From Irineochytrium annulatum (Eukaryota; Chytridiomycota; Chytridiomycetes; Chytridiales; Chytridiaceae), in NCBI GenBank assembly GCA_027600665.1, contig JADGJL010000190.1, forward strand, positions 1 through 33,787: DNA of 33,787 nucleotides, in the 5' to 3' direction. The translations under genes and the position numbers were made by a program. The notes beneath the pieces were generated by a model. The model saw only the letters and a list, made by a program, of their open reading frames with translations. It was not told the DNA's origin and did no database searches. Of the stretch, positions 1 through 9,821 are shown one piece after another. The number at the start of each line of letters is the position of its first letter. The stretch's first letter is position 1.

Positions 1-1385
1 CGGCAACGCGGCCCTCCGGAGCGCTGTGCCCCTTTCCTTACTGCAGGAGCTCTACCTCGGCGCGTATTTTGACGGCCCCGTGAATCGCGACGGGGATGGG
101 GGGATGGACACGTACGACGGGTCGAGAAAGGTGTTCCCAGCCGTGCGAAGGCTTCCCGCGAGGGAGCGGAAGAGGATCCTCGTGACGGGAGGGGCCGGGT
201 TCGTGGGGAGTCATCTGGTGGACAGGCTGATGGTGATGGGACACGAGGTGATTGTGGTGGATAACTTCTTCACGGGGAAGAAGAGGAACATACAGCATTG
301 GATCGGACACCCTAGCTTTGAGCTTGTGAGACATGATGTCGTTGGTAAGCTTGATGTTCGCGAGTGAGGGAGTGACGACCACCGTTTTAACCGATAGCGG
401 TGCGTGATAGACCCGTTTATGATTGAGGTTGATCAAATATACCACCTGGCATGCCCGGCCTCGCCGCCGCACTACCAGTACAACCCCATCAAGACCGTGA
501 AGACGAGCGTTATGGGGACCATCAATATGCTTGGGCTTGCGAAGCGGGTGAAGGCGAGATTTTTGCTGACCTCGACGTCAGGTCAGAATTCTTGAGCTTT
601 GACTTTTCTTCCGTCTTGCATTTTGCTGAAACGCCAGTTAGAGGTCTATGGAGATCCTGAGGAGCATCCGCAGAAGGAGACCTACTGGGGTCATGTGAAT
701 CCGGTAAGTATTTCTGCTGCCACGGAGTCAATTCTTGACCATAGTTGCTGAATAGATCGGCCCGAGAGCTTGTTATGACGAGTAAGTTGACAAAGCCATG
801 CTTTCATTCTGTAAACTTATGCTGACATATCACTTTAGGGGCAAGCGGGTCGCCGAAACGTTGACCTACGCCTACGCGAAGCAAGACAAGGTCGACGTCC
901 GCGTAGCGCGGATCTTCAACAGTAAGTCTTACGACTTTTTCGTCTGCGAACCTCACATCTTCAACCCAGCGTTCGGCCCGCGAATGAACGCCGAGGACGG
1001 CCGCGTCGTCTCAAACTTCATCGTCCAATCTTTAAAGGGCGAGGACATCACCGTCTACGGCGACGGCACCCAAACGCGCTCCTTTCAGTATGTCCACGAC
1101 CTCGTCGACGGCCTAATCCACCTCATGAATGGGTCCTACTCCGACCCCGTCAACCTCGGCAACCCCGAGGAATACACCATCCAGCAGTTCGCCGAGATGA
1201 TCAGGGATAGCGTCAACCCGTCAGCGCGGATCATCAATCTGCCGGCGACCGCGGATGACCCGCAGAGAAGGCGGCCGGATATCACGAGGGCCAGGGTGCA
1301 CATTGGGTGGAGTCCTCGGTTTCAGGTTAGGCAGGGGATGGAGGAGACCGTGGCTTACTTCCGGAATATCATCGACGAGCTGTAG
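1..1385 (+). CDS. UXS1: UDP-glucuronic acid decarboxylase (UDP-xylose synthase), 5' partial
   Basis: This enzyme converts UDP-glucuronate to UDP-xylose using bound NAD, as an extended short-chain dehydrogenase. The frame is open from base 2, so the 5' end lies outside the window. Exons: <2-344, 411-581, 642-703, 756-781, 839-921, 970-1385, all phase-consistent. The NAD-binding motif [10 protein letters not shown] follows the RKRILVTG strand. The catalytic YxxxK (CYDEGKR) is split by the intron between exons 4 and 5. Other UXS signatures are [58 protein letters not shown] and [14 protein letters not shown] [12 protein letters not shown]. The last intron (922-969) is 48 nt with no in-frame stop, so a simple ORF call would insert 16 wrong residues between RIFN and the conserved TFGPRM. 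The protein ends at IIDEL. Identity is very secure; the missing N-terminus may hold the usual membrane anchor. Confidence 0.95.
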
Positions 1386-2692
1386 GGAGGTTCATGGATT
1401 TTTAGTGAGGAGAATAGGTTGTATTTGCAGGACGACAAGGACAGTCACAATCATAGCAACGAATACACACGCATCTGATACAACGCACATATTTTTCTTA
1501 GAACAGGGTGATTTTGCAGTATGCAAGAATTAATCCTTAACATAGCAAAACTCAATGACAGCAACGAGACCGCAGCTAAACGCGAGACTAGCTCGGACTA
1601 GTAACAAACCGTTGCGTTCATCGCAAATAAATGGGAGTTCTTGTCCCCAAGCAAAAGCTATTTAAGCTGCTTTCAACAGATTAAGAGTCTTGCCAGGTGC
1701 CCACGAAAACGGCTAACTGCTTTGCAGTTTACTAAAGCCGTAAGAAGTCAGGTCAATATGACTGCAACAATGGTGACAGCAATATCAACATCGGCATCAG
1801 TGAAGCCAGGTTCGCCAACATACTGACGAAGTGTACGTCCTAATCTACACTAGCACTACAGATCCAACGCAACTTCGAACATCCCTCAGACGTTATCATA
1901 ACCCCACATTTCAAACAAGGTGGTTGCGGGCGCTGGGGCCTCATTCACGTCCGCCGTCGCAATACTGCAGCCCGAAGGCGCTGTATGAGGCGGGTTCCGC
2001 TTCACCCATCATCATTGAGAATTTGAATTGGTTGGATAAGAAAAAAAAAATTGGTGAAGGGCTGACTTTATAGTAGTAAAATCGCCGAGATCGCGACTTT
2101 GACGACGCAACTTTGACAGTGTTTTGATGTCCTGTCATTCCCAATGACAATGGCACATAAGAGCTGGCGGCGCGATCCCTTTGTAAACCTTTTCCGTTTA
2201 AAAAACGATTGCTCTTCCTCACTTGGCACCGTGCTTGTCGCTCGTGCCGGACACCGCCACATCCGTTTTAATACGGTGACAAAGCTGAGCCCAAACAATT
2301 GTGATCCACCACAGTACTAAGAGACCCCTCAGTTTCGTCTTGTAATAATCAATTCAAATTTATTTTGCATCAATCATATGCCAAGACTATAAGGTGATAC
2401 AACAACACCATGTCCATAGACGAGGGGACAGAATAGCAAAAAAAATAAGTGGTAGGAGCTTCCTCGGTTGCGAAATTGCTAACAGTAAAAAATTGCACGT
2501 GATCGAAGTAAAAGAAGTAATGCGGCTACGAAGAGAGGCACAAGAGCCCGAGCACTGGACAACGAGATCCGAAAGTTCCCAACACGTGATAACCCGCTTG
2601 TCCGCAAATGCAGTAATACCCCAACAACAAGCGTCAAAGCCGGCGCGACGACCTTCAAAGAACGCCCTAGCTCAATGGACAAGTCCATCAAC
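1386..2692. other. intergenic stretch, UXS1 3' side to ADE4 3' side
   Basis: The 1.3 kb between the two convergent genes holds no gene I can name. Short open frames exist on both strands but show neither family motifs nor coherent splice structure, apart from one tentative small minus-strand model listed separately. A run of nine A at about 2041-2049 lies just upstream of that model. Part of the stretch is presumably the 3' UTRs of UXS1 and ADE4. Confidence 0.6.
1748..2015 (-). CDS. tentative small two-exon gene, unknown product
   Basis: On the minus strand a start region with three consecutive ATG codons (from 2015) follows a pyrimidine tract and a TATAAAG-like element near 2070. It opens a frame beginning MMMGEAEPASYSAFGLQY, which could be spliced from about 1947 to an acceptor (TCGTCAG) near 1812. 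The following exon would encode YVGEPGFTDADVDIAVTIVA and a few more residues before the stop at 1748-1750. The product would be about 45-50 residues, with a hydrophobic C-terminus too short for a confident membrane helix. The proposed donor (GTGAAT) is weak, and I do not recognise the protein. It may be chance. Confidence 0.17.
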
Positions 2693-4867
2693 TTACTTAT
2701 ACGCGCCACGCTGGTTGTGCAGGCCAATAACGTCCAGGTTTGCGACCGAGTTTTGCCTGCTCACCATCGAGTTCCGGACATCCTCGAGTTCTTTCAAGTA
2801 ATCCGCCGTGATATCGCCTGGAAATTGTGTTGGGCTCTCTGGTAGAAAAAAGGAGGAAACGAACCAGTCACATAGCACCCGTTAAAGACAGAAACGTCAA
2901 ACGACGAGATCGCCGGATTGAACTTGGCGACAGACTGGATCAGATCGTCGAGGTTCTGGAAGATGACGGCATCCGCACCAATCTCGAGCGCGACGTCTTC
3001 GTCCGATTTACCGTACGCGATGAGCTCTTGCCGAGTCGGCATGTCGATGCCGTAAACATTAGGATATCTGTTTCAAAGGTGAGAACCAAAAAGGGAAGCG
3101 ACGTCGTCGGCCGTACCTTATCGCAGGGGAGCATGAGGCGAAGTACACTTTCTTCGCGCCGGAGTCCCTCGCCATCTGCACAATCTCCCTCGACGTCGTA
3201 CCGCGGACGATGGAGTCTAAGCATCCAATTAAAGACGCCAGAAAGACACTTACGCACCATCGACAATCAAAACGTTTTTATCCGCAAACTCCATAGGCAT
3301 CGGGTTGAGTTTCCTTCTTACCGACTTTTTTCTAAACGCCAGTAAGATAAACGAAAACGAAATAAATAAAAGCGGAAATCCACGTACCGTAGCGACTGGC
3401 CCGGCATGATGAACGTCCGTCCAACATATCGGTTCTTAATGAACCCTTCCCGATACAAGATGTTTAACTTGTATGCGACCTGGAGCGCAGCCGATCGACT
3501 TGTATCCGGAACCTACGGCAACGGTTTAGATCGACGGACATCACATATATTCCGAAAACGAATTACATACGGGAATGACGACATCAATGTTATTGTCGTT
3601 GCCCAGCTGCTTCTGAACTTGCTGCGCGAGCGCCTCACCCATCGCAAGACGAGCCTTGTAGACCGAGACACCATCCATGACGGAGTCGGGCCGTGCAAAA
3701 TCTGCAAAAGGTCGGACGTCAGCATCGGGCAAGCAAGGGATGCCACGAATAGAGTCGACCACGTACAAACATATTCAAAAATGCAGGGCGTGAACTCTTT
3801 CGACGTAATCAGTTGCCGCTTGATTACGCGGTCCTTCGAAAAGATAACCGCCTCGCCAGGCTTCACATCCTGAAAATTTGTGAACCCCAAAGCGTCCAGG
3901 ACCACGCTTTCGGAGGCTAGCATCCAATCCTTCCCCGAGCCAGTCGGCGACTTCCGCTCGCCGTAGATCAACGGCCGAATTCCGTTCGGATCCCTGAAGC
4001 CGATAATGCCGTAACCTGCAATCATAGCCGTCACCGCGTATCCTCCGCGGCATTGCCCGTACACGCCTTTCAACGCCGTAAAGATGTCGTCGTCGTTGAT
4101 TCTATTGGCGAGCATGAGCATACCCAACTACACATGGGAAATCCCGGCTCTTACCGGAATTTCCCCGTCTTTTGAAGGTTGTTCGCGAAGATGTTAAGCA
4201 GAATCTCCGAATCCGAGTCCGTGTTGACATGCCGGTGAGCCTCCGAGTCCAAAAAGTCCTTTAGCTCCCTCGGATTTGTCAGATTGCCGTTCTGGCAAAC
4301 AAGTCTGCTTTAACGCGCCGGTGGCTCCTTCCGGAAAGACTTACGTGTGCGAAAACAATCCCATAAGGACTGTTGACGTAAAATGGTTGCGCTTCTGACA
4401 TAGACGATGTCCCCGCGGTCGGATATCTGACTGTGTCCAAGGTAAGCACGGTGTTCAAACATCCATTCCCGTCGCGTGGGAAAGCTAAAACCGCAGTTTC
4501 ACGCCCAGAAAACCGCTCACTCACCATGCCCGACGCCCATGTATCCCATCAAGCTCGCCAGCTTGTCCTTGCCGAACACGTCACGCACCATTCCGTTCGC
4601 CTTGCACTGGTACAGCCTCCCCTTCTGCCCACACGTGATCAGGCCCGCGGCGTCCTGTTCGCATCAGCTTAGAATGGCGGCGAGGGCGACAGAAGTGGCA
4701 AGGATTGGCGAAAAACAGTCCTACCTGGCCACGATGCTGGAGAATACCGAGGCCCTCGTACATTTCCGTGCTGACGGCCATCCCCGGGTCCGCCAGAAGC
4801 ATGGCCAGAATGCCGCACTGTCATCAGAGCAGATTAGAGGCCGTTGGAGGCAGTTGCTGTTCACCAT
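2693..4867 (-). CDS. ADE4: amidophosphoribosyltransferase (glutamine PRPP amidotransferase)
   Basis: This enzyme catalyses the first committed step of de novo purine synthesis: PRPP plus glutamine gives phosphoribosylamine. Exons in coding order: 4867-4865, 4817-4725, 4654-4525, 4430-4345, 4291-4155, 4101-3767, 3701-3571, 3512-3388, 3331-3258, 3216-3117, 3067-2865, 2838-2693. They join in phase to about 520 residues, close to the yeast enzyme. Exon 1 is only the ATG. Exon 2 starts at the catalytic Cys2 (CGILAM), and ILQHRGQDAAG follows across the next junction. [23 protein letters not shown] and [11 protein letters not shown] mark the class II glutaminase domain. [24 protein letters not shown] and the PRPP loop [14 protein letters not shown] (about 365-378) mark the transferase domain. 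The C-terminal ELEDVR and DVIGLHN segments match family C-termini. The last intron is only 26 nt (2839-2864). The gene is divergent from EXO84 with 335 bp between starts. Confidence 0.95.
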
Positions 4868-5202
4868 GGTCGTCAAAACTCTCCTCAAAAAAAGAAAGAT
4901 TATGAATCAGGTAAAAAAAAGCAGAGATCTGGACATGGCGCTACGTCATGAAGTGCCCGAAAAGCACTTACTAACTAGCTGAGTTACTATTATTTTGTGA
5001 CTGCGCGTTCAGGTTATACTCGAATGCTTGACATGCGACGTGTCTGATAAATAATGCGAATAAATGCACTGGATTTAAAAACTATTATATTCTATTTACT
5101 CCTGATACACTCGCACTTGCTCAAACATCGATGCAAGGAGCTCGAATTCAAGCCGTGGGATGGAGCACATTAGATGGAGTTTGACGACGCGACGGCCTTC
5201 AA
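4868..5202. promoter_or_regulatory. divergent ADE4/EXO84 intergenic region
   Basis: These 335 bases separate the start codons of two divergently transcribed genes and must carry at least part of both promoters. The middle (about 4985-5100) is AT-rich. A short upstream frame begins at ATG 5131 on the plus strand and stops just after the EXO84-frame TGA near 5181. It could be an upstream ORF in the EXO84 leader if transcription starts above it. No specific operator was recognised. Confidence 0.45.
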
Positions 5203-8200
5203 ATGCCAATCGACGTCGCGGCCTTCGCGCGCCCTGAGTACGACCCGGATCAATGTAAGGCTGATTCTGGTGGAGGGATTGCTTAAGTTGGATTCAGACT
5301 TGCATGGGATCCTTTCAAAGGGGACTGAGGAGGACGCGCGAGATTTTCACGCCAGCTTAGAGGAGGCAAAGGGCGCGGCAGCCCAAGATTTGCAGAGAAA
5401 TGTATTCAAGAACTATGTTGGCATGTTTCTGAGCGGAGGCTTGCCTCTTTCTGGCACCACGGTGGACACTGACGGCTTCCTTTAGAGTTCGTAGTAATTT
5501 CGAAGGAAATATCAAAACTCGAGAGCGATCTTCTGGTCCTCAGGGGCTTGTTAAATGACCTTACCGACGTGAACGAGAACCTGAAGGCTCCGGAGCCCGT
5601 CATCGAGCGTGAGTTACTATCATCATTGACAGCTTAGCTTAGAGGTATCCAGACGCGGAGCCTGAGGTCGAAGCACCGTCAAATTCGACATCTACACACG
5701 CTTCGAAAAGCAATCTTGTCTCTTCACAAACGATTTACCATGAGGAGAATGTGGCCGTTAGGCAGGCTCAAGTGGACGCGTTATACGAGAACGTGGAAGG
5801 TTTGCAGGTTAGCGACTGTAATTCGGTTATCCTCAGGGCCGAGCTTATTTCTTAAGCGCAGCGGGTTCTTCCTGCGTCTCGTACGCGGCTAATGGTCCGC
5901 GACGGGTCAAACTCCAAGTTCTGGGAGGTGAATCCTGCGACATTCCGTCAAAAGCAGCCAGTTCAGATTTTTCTGCTCAGCGACGCGGTTTTGGTGCGTA
6001 TTCGGCCTTAGGAGACAGGTCTAATGTTCTTGTAGATGGCAATGCGGAAGAAGAATATCATATCCGGCAAAAGCAAGCTCATTGTGGAAAAGTGTCTGCG
6101 CGTATCCGAAATAGGCATTATTGACATCAAAGACTCGCCAGGTACAGTCATCCGCACGGAGAACCTTCTGACAAGCTCGACATAGATATAACGAACGCAT
6201 TCAAGGTGATGAGCCACCCTGACATCTTTCTCTATCGGAGTGAAACATTAGAGGACAAGCGTCAGCTTATCGCGGGAGTAAAACGGATAACGGACGAAGC
6301 GATGCTCCTGAAGCGGAAAGAAATGGACACCGCTCCCGTTTTAAAAAGTAGGTGATACTTTGCAGATCACGTTCATACCAGTTTTCTAACCTTTCTTTAG
6401 AAAAGGACATTGTAAGCGGAGTTGCTTTGCTGAGCGTATTCGCTGACAGAAGGATAGGAGCCGCAAGCTGCGCTGCCCGAGGACCTCCAGTTCGCCACCC
6501 TGGGGTCCTCCGCACCCGCAAAGAAGGACTTGGATGTCGCAGACGCGGCTTGGCTTAAGGAGCTTCCTTACGAGCTGGACGTATTCATTGCACATAGAGA
6601 GTTCGACACCGCCGTACTTTCAATCGAGAAGGCGAAGAGCATGATTGTCGGGGTTTCGACCAGCTCGAGCATACAGCAGATATTTCCGCAGCTGGACGAG
6701 CGTTTGTCTCGATTAGCCGCTTTGGTTGGCCAGGGTATGCGTGTTGGATAACCTTTCCGCTGACAGCTGCAGAACTTGCTAGCCCTTATTCAACAAAAGT
6801 TCAAGTTCAGGCAAACATAGAACGTCTGCAACGTCTCGGCTTGGATGATCAGGTACGATGTTTGCTACATCTTGAACACCCAGGACCGAAACGTTCAACA
6901 GGCGCGAGATATCTTCCTTAGCTCTCGGTCGTCCAGCCTGCATCACAAGATCCGCCAAATTTCTTATGATGGCAACGTGAGTAACTACATCAACAGCTTG
7001 TCCTCGATCGCTTTCCAGTTCATCCGGAACACTTGTGACTGGTACGGCGGCTCATTCAAGAACACTAACATGGCGTCTGGTATGGCTTCGAAACGTCCCG
7101 TAACTTTTTTAACAAGTGATGCAGGCTTTTTAAAGTGGGTACGCCTCGAAATTGAGAACTTCGCTGGCATATTTCGGAGGCAGGTTTTCGAGGCTCGCCA
7201 AAATTTCGAGATCATTGCCATGTGCCTGGAGCATACAATGACGCATTGCAAGCAAGTAAGCAGTGTCGGTTGTATGCTGCTTTTGTTGAAAAGTCACCAC
7301 GTAGCTACGCGATGTCGGATTGGATCTAAGCTTCGTTCTCGACCAACTATTTCATGGCGACATCTTGAAGGCCATTGAAAGCTACCGTGTCAAGTCGAAA
7401 GATTTAATATGTTAGTACTTACGTCAGGTTAGCGCTTCTAACTGTATACAGGCAAAAATATCGAGGCTGATCGGTTTACCGTTGCAAAGATCGGTGTCGA
7501 CATTCCAAAGGAGCGCGAAGCCGACTTCGGTAAGGACCACTTTAGTAAGAAACACATCATTTATGTACATCGTAGTCGATATTTCGAGCAACGTAAGTAT
7601 GAGCGTCTATAGGTTTTACGATACTTTACTCGACTTTGGCGGTGACATGAGTTTAATTATCTCGATTTCGGTACGTCACCAGTTTTGAATTATCTGACGT
7701 GTCGCTCCTCAGCTGTATGCCAAAATTGTCTGGAGCTTAACGGACTTCTTCTCGACATACTTGATGAGGATGATTGAAAGATTCCAGGGAAATTGGACGT
7801 ACAAGCAGGTGCGAGTGTGAGGCGCTTTCAACCACGTAATTACGGAGCAAAGTACTCGGTTATTCTAGTGAATTGCACTTTCGTGATTGAGTCAATGATG
7901 CCTAAAGTTGCAGCCCAGTTATCGGTATAGCCCGATTTGTGACCGATATTTAATCAAGGTATAGGTCCGCTTTGAACGGCCAATACCAGAGTTTGAGGAG
8001 CATCGGACAACGCTAAAATGTACGTTTATGAGTTGGGCGAGGTCTTATAACTGGCTTCAGCATACTTATCGACAATGCGAACAACGTTGGTCCAAACGGT
8101 CGCAGATCGACTAGCGACAAAGGTCTTTAGTTTCTTGATCGTGGACTACTCAAACGTGGGTGTATTAAGTCATTTCGTCAACTGATTCTTCGCCTATGCA

Positions 8201-8679
8201 TTGCAGACCGCCGCTATCCTAGATAGGACCAAGCCAAGCGATCAAATACTGAAGGTATTATCACGTTCGGGTTTATTCGTCTCATAAGCCGTTCCTAGCT
8301 CCTCGCCGAGCTTCATACCCTCGCCCTCGATGCGGACCCCTCTCTCGGCCGAAAGCAACTTGTCTCCAACGTCCTTGACGCGCTGCTCACGCGTTATCAG
8401 AAGGATTCCTGGGATACCGAGAAGGGACCAAGGAGATTTGGCTTTGGCGGAGTTCAGCAGCTGATCCTCGACATCCACTTCTTCTTGCGAATTACGGAGA
8501 AGCTCGTCACCCAAGAAGGGAATGAGATAGCGAACCGGCTGTGCGAGAAGGCATTGAGGACGTATTTCCAACAGAACCCCGATATCAAAACGCCGCTAAA
8601 GGCCGGGGATTGGTACGATGCTAGGGTCCATGAGGAACTGAAGTCACATAACTTCCCGGCATTTGATCTTGTTGAATAG
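5203..8679 (+). CDS. EXO84: exocyst complex component Exo84
   Basis: Exo84 is a subunit of the octameric exocyst, which tethers secretory vesicles to the plasma membrane. Exons: 5203-5254, 5298-5420, 5486-5608, 5653-5807, 5862-5993, 6036-6141, 6186-6347, 6401-6411, 6458-6734, 6773-6852, 6884-7079, 7125-7255, 7305-7410, 7452-7529, 7576-7670, 7713-7808, 7853-7924, 7965-8019, 8061-8155, 8207-8254, 8299-8679, giving about 857 residues. The N-terminus EYDPDQYL, the DLQRNVFKNY segment and ISKEISKLESDLLVLRGLL are typical of Exo84 (about 10-95). EGLQRVLPASRTRLMV leads into a PH domain (about 150-270). The helical C-terminal half contains IRNTCDWY, FRRQVF, GLDLSFVLDQLFHGDIL and a final RTYFQQNPDI segment. 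The ATG at 5203 is chosen because that frame has an upstream stop and leads into the conserved DPDQY. Oddities are an 11-nt microexon, a 31-nt intron and a probable GC-AG intron (5421-5485). Confidence 0.92.
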
Positions 8680-9199
8680 TTTTAATTCTTTTTGCCGTCA
8701 GTCATACACATACCACGCATACCGCAAGCGCTTGTCGCACTCATTATTTTAGATGAAGTATATAGAATTTTGCATATAGACAATAACTTGTGCAACTGCA
8801 AGATGTAAATCTAGAGCAAGGCTGCAATATATCTCAAGAGGAGATACCTTCTGCAATACGAAGGAAACCACAGGGCCAAGAGTATGTTGTGAATATTAAA
8901 AAACAAGAATAAACTCAGTATTTTACAATAAAACACCACTACTGTCGCATAAACCATAGTTCAGCCTGAGCTTCTAACGCTTTCCAACTTTTTAAGGTTT
9001 CCTCCATTCCCAAACTCCTTGCAGAAGCCGTTTCCGCCGCTGTCCCATATCGATCGAAAAAAAAAACTCATCAAACACCTCCCATCATTCATCGTCCGGT
9101 GCAATGCGCAGTCCTAAGCCGCATCGCCCTATCAAAGACCAATTCAAACACCGCACCACAGGATTGCGGCCAACCTTAGAGCTTCCATGTGCCGTGCTA
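8680..9199. other. intergenic, EXO84 3' region
   Basis: AT-rich sequence follows the EXO84 stop, with AATAAA-like elements near 8909-8931 that could act in polyadenylation. I see no coding signal here. A 44-codon open frame from ATG 9103 has no recognisable motif. Confidence 0.55.
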
Positions 9200-9760
9200 A
9201 TTGCTGACGGCGGGACGCTTTCCTTATATTCATAAACGACTAGACGGGCTCGTCCTCAATACGGCGTCGCGAAGGCGCCTAGGAGCCTCACCACTCTGGC
9301 TCCAAGGCAGTCGCCTGCCCGCACCGGCCACCTTGACGGCACGGCGACCCGCTTTACAGCTTTCGAGAATGGGCAAATTCACGCCATCCTCATTATTGAC
9401 CTGCTGTCTCCACGATTTTCTGGAACCTGTTGCGACCGTGGGCCGACCAGCACCTGGGCATTGTGAGTCACGGCAGCCAGGCGAATGATGTATTGGCCAC
9501 AGCACAGCCGAATGGTTGTCTTGCGATAAGTAAGACCACATACGGCGTCGAGCGATGACCAAAAAATCGGGCAGCTTCCCTCCATCCAATTTCCTTCGAA
9601 CTCCACTGGTAGGCCTAACGTTGATTTGCAAAGCGAGCGTTGCCGCGTCGCCAGAGCGTAAGCGTCCGATCAGAAACGCTCAAAACGCGCCAAGTGCGGC
9701 CTGACGCGTCCCAATCGCTGGGGTTGAATAGTTCTCTCACAGCCAATATGAGTTTTCGAT
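9200..9760 (-). pseudogene. degenerate WD40-repeat relic, possibly CIAO1-like
   Basis: On the minus strand, fragments in different frames resemble successive WD40 blades. The clearest (about 9622-9716) reads WDASGRTWRVLSVSDRTLTLW, the usual DPSG...S.SDDRT..W pattern. Downstream come GHRSTPYVV in one frame (about 9550) and LCCGQYIIRL in another (about 9490). Further on, a D-C-L then WSQSGEAPRRL pattern (about 9290-9320) resembles the D-V-N-C-x-A-W region of the cytosolic iron-sulfur assembly protein Cia1/CIAO1. Frames shift between the fragments, stops intervene, and the only gap resembling an intron between the first two is 14 nt. I therefore read it as a decayed gene. The CIAO1 assignment is a guess from motif order; the WD40 character is moderately convincing. 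Confidence 0.33.
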
Positions 9761-9821
9761 GTTGAATTGATATCAGGACGGTGTGTCAAAACAGCCAATT
9801 CGCCACCTGTTCCGCTAGAGG

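Noticed and set aside
2794..3042. ADE4 C-terminus ending at 2794 without the last splice
   Set aside because: It would lose the conserved ELEDVR...DVIGLHN tail, which is present in the next frame down to 2693.
5174..5485. ATG 5174 as EXO84 start with an unspliced first exon
   Set aside because: It reads through the intron 5255-5297 and misses the conserved EYDPDQYL start. The frame of ATG 5203 joined to 5298 reproduces the family N-terminus.
6967..6996. 20-nt GTGAGT...CAACAG as an intron in EXO84
   Set aside because: Too short, and the encoded VSNYINS lies within a conserved Exo84 segment that is continuous in frame.
6985..7251. 88-codon minus-strand ORF inside EXO84
   Set aside because: Antisense to conserved Exo84 coding sequence.
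9201..9488. 95-codon plus-strand ORF
   Set aside because: Composition is random-looking and it overlaps the minus-strand WD40-like fragments, which make better sense.
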